The notes below the pieces were generated by a model. The model saw nothing but the letters and a program-made list of their open reading frames with translations. It searched no databases and had not been told where the DNA came from. Both the position numbers and the translations under genes were made by a program. A stretch of 40,070 nucleotides of DNA from an uncultured Bacteroidota bacterium. GTDB lineage: Bacteria; Bacteroidota; Bacteroidia; Chitinophagales; Saprospiraceae. How positions within the stretch are numbered: position 1 is the stretch's first letter; every line of letters starts with the position of its first letter. Location of the stretch: assembly GCA_937870795.1 (NCBI GenBank), contig CALMWS010000127.1:1-40070 (forward strand), given 5' to 3'. This document shows positions 1 to 7,230 of the stretch, in pieces.

Positions 1-2328
1 TTTCAGTCTTTCGCCATGCTGTTTGAATACGATGGACGGCAAATCAAAAGACTCTCTACCCCTGGAAATATAATGTTTTTAAGCGTAGTGGGTCAACAAC
101 TGATATTGCCTGTATTAGGCAAGGGTTTGTACAAAAGGGTGTTTGATCAATGGTTATTTATGGAGGGCACGGAGCTTTTAGGCAATCATACGGTGAGTGC
201 AGTATTTGGCCAAAATGATCAACTATTTATAACCACTCAGGAAGGCGGTGTTTTTGTTTTGGAGGGTAAAAAAGTAAGGCAGTGGCAGCATGCCCTTAAT
301 GCCATTTTAGAAAGAGCCCAGGTCAATAAGGCCATTAAAATAAGGGAAGATCTGTGGTGTTTTGCAACCATCAATGAAGGGGTTATATTACTGGACCTAA
401 CCACCAAAGAAATGGTGGAACTGAATACCGGCACAGGTTTGCAAAACAATACGGTACTTTCATTGTGTGCCGATAAAGAAAAAGGACTTTGGGTAGGTCT
501 GGATAAGGGAGTGAGTTATTTTTCACTTTCGAATGACATTTTATATTATGATGGTAAAAAAGACAGATTAGGGACAATATACGCTGCAGAAATTTATGGA
601 AGGTACAAATACCTGGGCACCAATCAGGGCTTGTACAGATGTAATTTGAGCCAACAAGGGCAGCCTGGAAACCTTTTAAGGTACAGCGCTGTGCAACAAA
701 TTAAGGGCCAGGTCTGGCATTTGTACAAAGTGGAGGGGGGCATTATTTGTGCTCACAATGCAGGTTGTGATCTCATCAGTGATAATGAAGTTAAGCCCTT
801 GTTTAGGGGAACCGGCACTTGGTTTACCACCCATGTACAAGGAGATGCCCGTACGCTTATCCAGGGCAGTTACAGCGGAGCTTTGGTTTATAAAAATGAT
901 GGTTCATGGAAGTTTAGTCACAGGATAGAAAATCTGGCAGGTGCCATTGACCGGATCTGTGTGGAGGATAACAGGCATTACTGGCTGACAGGACCGGCTG
1001 GTGAATTGCGACGCATAGAATTGAGTGGTGATTTTAAAAAAGTATTGTCTACAACCAACTACACAGGTCCTGGCAAAATGAACAGAAGCAGGAAGATGGT
1101 TATGGTAAAGACTGGGGATGGAATATTTGTGCATTCTAACGACAGTTTGTTTAAATATAACAGACAGAAAGACAACTTTATCTTTCAAAAGAAAATAAAG
1201 GGGAGTATCCATGGTCCGCTCGACCTCCAATTTTTTGAGGTTTATAGAGACAGTGTAGTCATGTTCCATGGGGAAAAAAGAAGTAGCTTATTTATTCGTC
1301 CTACCCAGGAAAAAAATGTGATTGGCAACTGGGATGAAAAGCATTGGCTGATTTTGCAGGAAGAGGGTTATGTTTTGGTTGAAAAACAATTCTTCACTCA
1401 GGGGCCCAAAAATCAAGGGGCGGTATTAAAAGCTGATTATATCAAAACAGATTTGGGATCGGTTTACAATCTTGTGGGGAATGACATCAGCATACCATAT
1501 CAGGATCGCTCATTTCAACTCTTTTATCACGAGGCTATTTATGACAGAGATGTTTACTACGCCTATACACTTACCGGAAGAGACTTTATTAAAGGAGCGT
1601 GGGACCGCAAAGCAAATGTGCATTTTTTCAACCTCAATTATGGCACATACCAACTGACCATTTTTTCATCCAGTGGAAACAGTCAAGTCATCAAAATCAC
1701 AGTATTGCCTCCGTGGTATCTTTCTTTTGGAATGCGTATTGTCTACTTAATTTTTTCAATTTTGGCTGTTTTGGGCTTGTGGTTTTATTATACCCTGTCA
1801 TTAAAAAATAGTAAGCTACGACTTGAAAAGGAGAACGAAAGAGTATTGCGTGAGCACAAAATAGCTCTGGATAATCAAAAACTGGTAGAGGAAAACCGGT
1901 TGAAAAGTCAGGAACTGGCTAATAGTACCTTACAATTGATCAAAAAGAACGAGCTGTTGGTGGAAATAAAGGACGAACTGGTAGAACTGAGGAAGTCAGA
2001 AGAAAGTCTCACTCAGAAAGAATTTCAAAAAATGATGCGTCATATCAACGAAAACATTACAAGTGAGCATGACAACAAACTTTTTGAGTCCAACTTTCAT
2101 GAAATACATGAGGTATTTTTTAAAAAATTGCTTTCCAGGTACCCAAATTTGACTTCCCAAGACTTAAAATTGGCTGCTTATCTCAAAATGAACCTTTCTA
2201 CCAAGGAGATTGCCCCTTTATTTAACATCACTGTGAGGGGTTTGGAGAATAAAAGGTATAGATTGAGAAACAAACTGGGTTTGGCTGCCGAGATCAATCT
2301 ATCTGAATTTTTTATTGCCTTTGAATAG
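1..2328 (+). CDS. Membrane-bound propeller / Y_Y_Y / LuxR-type regulator, 5' partial
   Basis: The frame is open to the left edge, so the gene probably starts outside the window; the first visible ATG is at 16. The 770 visible residues begin with repeated segments resembling a two-component-regulator beta-propeller (for example GLWVGLDKGVSYF near residue 155). A Y_Y_Y-like sandwich follows at about 495-565, then one membrane segment near 572-592, a charged coiled coil to about 680, and a LuxR/GerE-type helix-turn-helix at the C-terminus (LSTKEIAPLFNITVRGLENK). No histidine kinase or receiver domain is visible. The layout is that of a one-protein sensor: periplasmic ligand domain, membrane helix, cytoplasmic DNA-binding domain. 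It sits directly upstream of and co-directional with the glucan-utilisation genes, so it is the likely local regulator. The ligand is unknown. Confidence 0.85.
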   Translation, partial: FQSFAMLFEYDGRQIKRLSTPGNIMFLSVVGQQLILPVLGKGLYKRVFDQWLFMEGTELLGNHTVSAVFGQNDQLFITTQEGGVFVLEGKKVRQWQHALNAILERAQVNKAIKIREDLWCFATINEGVILLDLTTKEMVELNTGTGLQNNTVLSLCADKEKGLWVGLDKGVSYFSLSNDILYYDGKKDRLGTIYAAEIYGRYKYLGTNQGLYRCNLSQQGQPGNLLRYSAVQQIKGQVWHLYKVEGGIICAHNAGCDLISDNEVKPLFRGTGTWFTTHVQGDARTLIQGSYSGALVYKNDGSWKFSHRIENLAGAIDRICVEDNRHYWLTGPAGELRRIELSGDFKKVLSTTNYTGPGKMNRSRKMVMVKTGDGIFVHSNDSLFKYNRQKDNFIFQKKIKGSIHGPLDLQFFEVYRDSVVMFHGEKRSSLFIRPTQEKNVIGNWDEKHWLILQEEGYVLVEKQFFTQGPKNQGAVLKADYIKTDLGSVYNLVGNDISIPYQDRSFQLFYHEAIYDRDVYYAYTLTGRDFIKGAWDRKANVHFFNLNYGTYQLTIFSSSGNSQVIKITVLPPWYLSFGMRIVYLIFSILAVLGLWFYYTLSLKNSKLRLEKENERVLREHKIALDNQKLVEENRLKSQELANSTLQLIKKNELLVEIKDELVELRKSEESLTQKEFQKMMRHINENITSEHDNKLFESNFHEIHEVFFKKLLSRYPNLTSQDLKLAAYLKMNLSTKEIAPLFNITVRGLENKRYRLRNKLGLAAEINLSEFFIAFE

Positions 2329-2372
2329 AAGATTCGGGTAAAAAATGAGCCGGTTCAGATGTCTTTTCCATT

Positions 2373-2394
2373 TTGGCGTAGTATTGGCGTAGTA
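2373..2394. promoter_or_regulatory. Perfect 11-bp tandem direct repeat, candidate operator of the PUL
   Basis: TTGGCGTAGTA occurs twice head-to-tail with no gap (2373-2383 and 2384-2394). An 11-bp period places both copies on one face of the helix. It lies 45 bp after the regulator stop codon and about 220 bp before the first PUL gene. Tandem sites of this kind suit a LuxR-type DNA-binding domain. The repeat is seen directly; the operator role is inferred. Confidence 0.45.
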
Positions 2395-2516
2395 AATTTT
2401 GTGTTAAATTCCGTATTCTTTCCTAATTTTGCTTTGAATATTTGAATCTTTAGCAAATTTATTTGGCTAAAACCACATTATTAACGCACTTCATTGGAAT
2501 TGACTTTTTAAAGCCT

Positions 2517-2600
2517 TTTGGTTGCAATTAGTTGATTGGGGTAATGATTTGGTTGTATGTTGGTTTTGGTTTGAAACAAAATATACATTTATTAACCAAA
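2517..2600. promoter_or_regulatory. Cluster of TTTGGTT motifs in the leader of the module-repeat gene
   Basis: TTTGGTT occurs at 2517-2523, 2548-2554 and 2565-2571, and its reverse complement AACCAAA at 2594-2600, ending 13 bases before the ATG at 2614. The last two can pair as a 7-bp stem with a 22-base loop. This may be an operator array or a leader hairpin affecting translation. In T-rich DNA some copies may be chance. No convincing TAnnTTTG promoter box was found in 2329-2613. Confidence 0.25.
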
Positions 2601-2613
2601 CTAAATTACTTCT

Positions 2614-5600
2614 ATGATGAGAAACTTTACCCTTATTATGTTTCTTATGCTTGGCTTCTTTGCAGTGAATGCACAGGTATATGAAGATTTTGAAGGAGGG
2701 GCAAAACTTCCGTGGGCATCATTTAATGGTGCCGGATACGAGGGAGGCATTGCCAATCCGTCGAAAGATGCTGTGAACGGTTCTGACTTTGTTGGAAAAC
2801 TTAGCAACAACGACCAAAGTGACTTTTGCTTTTTATTGGCAGATTTGCCGGTTCCAGCCGACCTAAGTGTCAAGAACCTGTTGAAAATGAAAGTATGGTC
2901 ACCTATTGCGCCTTCCAGAATCCTTCTGAAATTTGAAGGAGGTGGCAAAGCGGTAGAAAAATTTGTTGATATCCAGGTTCCTGCACAGTGGGTAGAATAT
3001 TCTTTCGATTTGTCGGGAGGAGCAAACTTTACAACCCTCAGTAAAATTTTGGTAGCATTTAATCCATTCACCACCCCACAGGCGGCAGATTTCTATTTTG
3101 ACGACATCAGGGGTGTTGAGGCCAGAGATGTATATGAAACCTTTGAAACCGGCAACGAAATGGGATGGCAGGGACTGGATGGTGTATTAGAGGCACCCGT
3201 TGACAATCCGGCACCCAATAAGGTTAACGACAGCGCAAAAGTGGGTAAGTACACCAAATCAGGTGCACACTCCTATTCATTGTTGTTAGCAGACAGAGGC
3301 ACCAATGCATTTGACCTTAGTCAAAACAACCAATTTAAGCTTCAGGTACACGCAAGTGCTCCAACCCAGGTGCTTTTCAAACTGGAAGGTGCCGGTGGTC
3401 CGCCAGTTGAGAAGATTGCCAATATTGGGCTGGTAAACCAGTGGCAGGAGTACAGCTTTGATTTTTCAGCTGCCAAAGATTACAAACACCTCACAAAAGC
3501 AATTTTGTTTTTTGACCCAGGAGTGGAAACCAGTGCAGATGTTTATTATTTTGATAATATATCAGCGGTACCACAAGGTGGATGTGCCACTGTAACACCC
3601 AATCCCAACATTGTAGATGATTTTGAATGCAACAGAAATGCCACCTACGTAAATGGTTGGGATAGCCTCACAGTAGTTAACAACCCATCACCCAATGGCG
3701 TTAACAATTCGGCTAAAGTGGGTAAATATGTAGATCCACTAGGCGAACAATGGGCAGCATTGTTGATGGATAATCAAAATCCTATTGATTTGAGTAAAAA
3801 CAACCAACTCAATGTCAAATTGTGGAGTGCCAAAGCAGTGCCTGTCTTATTTAAATTGGAAGGTGGGGCTAGTCCTGCAAAAGAAGTATGGGCAAATATC
3901 ACAGATGTCAACCAATGGGTAGATTATGTTATTGATTTTGGCGATCAAGCCATTGCCAGTCACAAAAAACTTGTAATTTTCTTTAATGCAGGGCAAGATC
4001 CAGTAGCCGGAGATGTTTATTATCTTGACAACATTGAATGGAAAGAAAAAACAGCTTCCGACATCGAGACTTTCGAAAATGGAGCCTTCCTTCCCTGGGA
4101 GCCACTTGATCAGTTGACCACCATTCACGGTACATTTGAAGTAGTGAACAACCCAAGTGCCGTTGCCCCCAACACATCTGCAAAAGTTGGAAAATATGCA
4201 AAAGGATCATCTGCTTTTTCAACCCTTGCAGCAGTGGCGCCATCCATCATTGATATCAGTGTGAAGCCACAGTATAATGTTCAGGTTTGGGCGCCAGTGG
4301 GAGCCAAGTCAGTCATTATGCAATTAGAGAGTGTATCTGCAGGAAATAAAGAAGTTGAAAGGTCAATTAAAAATGCAGGTAACTGGGAAACCCTTTCTTT
4401 TGATTTTACTCAATACCAGGGTATTACAGACTGGGCTTCACTTCGATTCATTTTCAATCCAAATGTTGAAGAGGCAGGTACTGTATACTATTTTGACAAT
4501 TTAAATCAAAGCGAAGCTACTGTAGATCCATGTGAAAATACAGAGCCTATATCTACCATCATTGATGACTTTGAGTGTCAGAGAAACTATGAGTATGGAG
4601 CAGGTTCACAACTGGTAACAGTAGTGAACAATCCAAAATCTACAACAGCAAACAGTTCAACCAAATGTGGTTTGTACAAAGATCAGCCCAATGAGCCATG
4701 GTCTGCATTGTGCGCATTGGTACCTGATGGCGTAGATCTTTCTGTATTCAATCAATTGAGCATCCAGGTGCTTTCAGAAAAAGCAGTTCCTATTTTAATG
4801 AAATTGGAAGGAGGTTCAAGTCCTGCAAAAGAAATCTGGACAGAAGTTACCAAAGTAAATGAATGGCAGACCCTTTCTGTTGACTTCAGCAGTGAAAAAG
4901 ACAACAACCACCAAAGAGTATGTGTATTCTTTAACGGCGGTGTTGAAACCACTACGGTTGACAATTACTACATTGACAACTTCCAGTTCAACCATGCACC
5001 ATATGATGGATGTATTATGAACTTTGACGATCCTGCCTTCCTTTCTGCAAAGTGGAAGTTTTTCCCTGCAGATGAATCCGGTGGATTTGAATTGGTAGAT
5101 AACCCCAAAGTTGACAATGTAAACAAATCAGCCAAAGTGGGTAAAGCCATTGAAAAAGCAAGTGGTGAACAACCATGGCAGGGTATGTATACTGATTTGG
5201 CATCCTATATACAATTTGGTGGCAACAAGCTGGTAAAAATGAAAGTTTTGTCACCACAAGTGGGAGCCATCACCATGAAATTGGAAAGGCCTTTGAAAGA
5301 AGGAGCTCCTTCTTCAGGTGATAATACCATTGTCAACACCAAAGCCAATGAATGGGAAGAACTTACATGGGACTTCTCTACTACCCCAATTGTGGACGAC
5401 GGACTTTATGCCAGGGTGACACTTATCTTTGACATCAACAATGTACCAACATCAGATGTAGTTTACTACTTTGATGATATCAAATTGGAAGGTGGTAATT
5501 GTGGAGATTTGGTTGGCACCAATGATGAAAATGACATAGCAAGTCTCCAAATCGCACCTAACCCGGTAACTTATTTGCTCAACGTAAAACATGCGCAAAG

Positions 5601-5778
5601 AACGAGCAGGGTTGAGATCCAGGATATTATGGGTCGTAAAATTGCAACTGTTTACAATACAGGAAATTTAGACGAGCAGAGAATTGAAGTTTCAGCACTT
5701 AGACAAGGTACTTATGTACTGACCAGTTTTGGTGATGACAACAACATAGTTGGCGTAGCCAAATTTATTAAGTATTGA
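2614..5778 (+). CDS. Secreted protein with six CBM-like modules and T9SS sorting domain
   Basis: The 1054-residue protein starts with a signal peptide (MMRNFTLIMFLMLGFFAVNA, cleavage before QVYED). Six related modules of about 150-165 residues follow, beginning near residues 22, 172, 333, 483, 649 and 800. Each has an acidic FE/FD start, a V-NNPS-like segment, SAKVGK, a K-E/LEGG strand, an NQW or NEW motif and a final VYYFDNI/DDI strand, as in galactose-binding-like carbohydrate-binding modules. Modules 3 and 5 share an IVDDFEC/IIDDFEC start and SPAKE, and resemble each other most. The last ~75 residues (APNPVTYLLNV through GTYVLTSF) form a type A T9SS sorting domain, so the protein should be exported and attached to the surface. 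It is first in the PUL, so a surface glycan-binding role is likely. No catalytic motif was recognised. Confidence 0.8.
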   Translation: MMRNFTLIMFLMLGFFAVNAQVYEDFEGGAKLPWASFNGAGYEGGIANPSKDAVNGSDFVGKLSNNDQSDFCFLLADLPVPADLSVKNLLKMKVWSPIAPSRILLKFEGGGKAVEKFVDIQVPAQWVEYSFDLSGGANFTTLSKILVAFNPFTTPQAADFYFDDIRGVEARDVYETFETGNEMGWQGLDGVLEAPVDNPAPNKVNDSAKVGKYTKSGAHSYSLLLADRGTNAFDLSQNNQFKLQVHASAPTQVLFKLEGAGGPPVEKIANIGLVNQWQEYSFDFSAAKDYKHLTKAILFFDPGVETSADVYYFDNISAVPQGGCATVTPNPNIVDDFECNRNATYVNGWDSLTVVNNPSPNGVNNSAKVGKYVDPLGEQWAALLMDNQNPIDLSKNNQLNVKLWSAKAVPVLFKLEGGASPAKEVWANITDVNQWVDYVIDFGDQAIASHKKLVIFFNAGQDPVAGDVYYLDNIEWKEKTASDIETFENGAFLPWEPLDQLTTIHGTFEVVNNPSAVAPNTSAKVGKYAKGSSAFSTLAAVAPSIIDISVKPQYNVQVWAPVGAKSVIMQLESVSAGNKEVERSIKNAGNWETLSFDFTQYQGITDWASLRFIFNPNVEEAGTVYYFDNLNQSEATVDPCENTEPISTIIDDFECQRNYEYGAGSQLVTVVNNPKSTTANSSTKCGLYKDQPNEPWSALCALVPDGVDLSVFNQLSIQVLSEKAVPILMKLEGGSSPAKEIWTEVTKVNEWQTLSVDFSSEKDNNHQRVCVFFNGGVETTTVDNYYIDNFQFNHAPYDGCIMNFDDPAFLSAKWKFFPADESGGFELVDNPKVDNVNKSAKVGKAIEKASGEQPWQGMYTDLASYIQFGGNKLVKMKVLSPQVGAITMKLERPLKEGAPSSGDNTIVNTKANEWEELTWDFSTTPIVDDGLYARVTLIFDINNVPTSDVVYYFDDIKLEGGNCGDLVGTNDENDIASLQIAPNPVTYLLNVKHAQRTSRVEIQDIMGRKIATVYNTGNLDEQRIEVSALRQGTYVLTSFGDDNNIVGVAKFIKY

Positions 5779-5792
5779 TGTGAAATGATGAA

Positions 5793-5826
5793 GACAGGAG
5801 TCCTTACGGGGCTCCTGTCCCTTTTT
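5793..5826 (+). terminator. Strong intrinsic terminator inside the PUL
   Basis: GACAGGAG (5793-5800) pairs perfectly with CTCCTGTC (5812-5819); the inner TCC/GGG can extend the stem around TTAC. CC and a T run follow to 5826. It lies 14 bases after the module-repeat gene and only 23 bases before the next ATG, leaving little room for a separate promoter. It may therefore be a partial terminator that lowers expression of the downstream enzymes and transporter. Confidence 0.8.
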
Positions 5827-5849
5827 ATGATCATTTAGATATTCACAAA

Positions 5850-7217
5850 ATGCGTCAATGTATTTTTGTGTGTCTGGTAATTGTATTATCAGCATGCAAC
5901 AGAGGTGTTACCTATCAAAGACAGGAACTCAAAAAAAGAACATTTCATTATTTTTGGGATCTGGCAGACAAAAACAATTATCAAATTCCGGATCGATACC
6001 CTACCCTTACATTTTCCAGCATAGCGGCAACGGGTTTTGGCTTAACTTCTTACATTTCAGGCATAGAAAGTGGTTTTGTCACGAGGGATCAGGGAGCCCA
6101 GCGGGTATTGTCAACTTTACAATCGTTATGGCGTTTGCCTCAGGGAGATGCCAAATCAGGTATTTCAGGTTTCAAGGGGTTCTATTACCATTTTCTTAAT
6201 CTCAATGATGCTATGAGGTATAAAGAAGTAGAGTTGTCAAGCATTGATACGGGGTTGTTGATGGCTGGAGTACTGAGTGTTCAAAGCTATTTTGACAAAG
6301 ACAATGCTATTGAAAAGCAAATCCGTGACCTTGCAGATCAGCTCTATTTGCGGGTTGATTGGAATTGGATGATGAATGGCCAAAAGACCATGTCGATGGG
6401 TTGGCATCCTGAAAAGGGCTTTATACCCGCTCAATGGAAAGGATACAATGAGGCCATGGTTTTGTTGATTATGGCTATGGGTTCTCCAACGCATGGCATA
6501 CCTGCTTCCTCATGGGACGAATGGTGTAAAACCTATGAATGGGAGTCATTTATGGGCATTTCAAATGTACAGTTTGATCCTCTGTTTGGACATCAATACA
6601 GCCACGTTTGGATAGATTTCAGGGGTATAAAAGATACTTACATGGAGGCAAAAGGAACGGACTATTTTGAAAACTCCAAAAAGGCCACATTAAGCAATCG
6701 TGCTTATTGTATTAAAAATCCGGGTAATTTTAAAGGCTATGGATATCAGCAATGGGGACTTACAGCCTGTGATGGACCTTTTAATGGACAAAAACAAATC
6801 GATGGTCGGGATATCCAATTTTTTGATTACCGAGCCAGAGGGGCCAGCTCTCAGCAAGTTATAGATGATGGCACCATTGCACCAACAGCTGCGGGGGGAT
6901 CAATACCATTTGCACCCGAAGAATGCGAAGCAGCTTTAAAAAATATGTGGAACCAGCACTACGATCAATTGGTTGGGCAGTATGGTTTCAAAGATGCATT
7001 TAACCTCACTTACCGCGATCCAAAACACCCTGAAGGTTGGTTTGATGTAGACTATCTTGGCATAGACCAGGGACCTATTTTACTTCAAATGCAAAACCAT
7101 GAAAACGGTTTGATTTGGGATATAATGAAAAAAAATAAATACATAGTAGAAGGACTAAAAAGAGCTGGCTTCTCAGGAGGATGGCTCAAAACCAATGCAC
7201 TCTCTCAAAAAAACTAA
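5850..7217 (+). CDS. GH144-like (glucoamylase-fold) lipoprotein glycosidase
   Basis: The 455-residue protein has a lipoprotein signal ending in the lipobox LSAC (Cys16). The residues after Cys16 (NRG) are not acidic, so there is no clear surface-export signal and a periplasm-facing location is likely. The rest is one glucoamylase-like (alpha/alpha)6 domain: HYFWDLADK near 33, SSIDTGLLMAG, GYNEAMVL, GSPTHGIP, DFRGIKDTYM, NRAYCIKNP, WGLTACDGP, GQYGFKDAFN and IDQGPILLQMQNHENGL. These match the PF10091/GH144 group, whose founding member from Chitinophaga is an endo-beta-1,2-glucanase. The gene starts 23 bp after the hairpin and ends 13 bp before SusC. It probably shortens oligosaccharides after import. 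Substrate is inferred from family; other glucoamylase-fold activities remain possible. Confidence 0.8.
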   Translation: MRQCIFVCLVIVLSACNRGVTYQRQELKKRTFHYFWDLADKNNYQIPDRYPTLTFSSIAATGFGLTSYISGIESGFVTRDQGAQRVLSTLQSLWRLPQGDAKSGISGFKGFYYHFLNLNDAMRYKEVELSSIDTGLLMAGVLSVQSYFDKDNAIEKQIRDLADQLYLRVDWNWMMNGQKTMSMGWHPEKGFIPAQWKGYNEAMVLLIMAMGSPTHGIPASSWDEWCKTYEWESFMGISNVQFDPLFGHQYSHVWIDFRGIKDTYMEAKGTDYFENSKKATLSNRAYCIKNPGNFKGYGYQQWGLTACDGPFNGQKQIDGRDIQFFDYRARGASSQQVIDDGTIAPTAAGGSIPFAPEECEAALKNMWNQHYDQLVGQYGFKDAFNLTYRDPKHPEGWFDVDYLGIDQGPILLQMQNHENGLIWDIMKKNKYIVEGLKRAGFSGGWLKTNALSQKN

Positions 7218-7230
7218 AATTACGTTTTCG

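Noticed and set aside
904..1269. 121-codon minus-strand frame within the regulator gene
   Set aside because: Antisense to a clearly coding frame, with no recognisable domain.
5749..5759. Another TTGGCGTAG-like sequence matching the tandem repeat at 2373
   Set aside because: Single, incomplete copy within the coding region of the module-repeat gene; probably chance.
7195..7230. Upstream ATG adding 12 residues to SusC
   Set aside because: It overlaps the previous gene, and the signal peptide begins at 7231.
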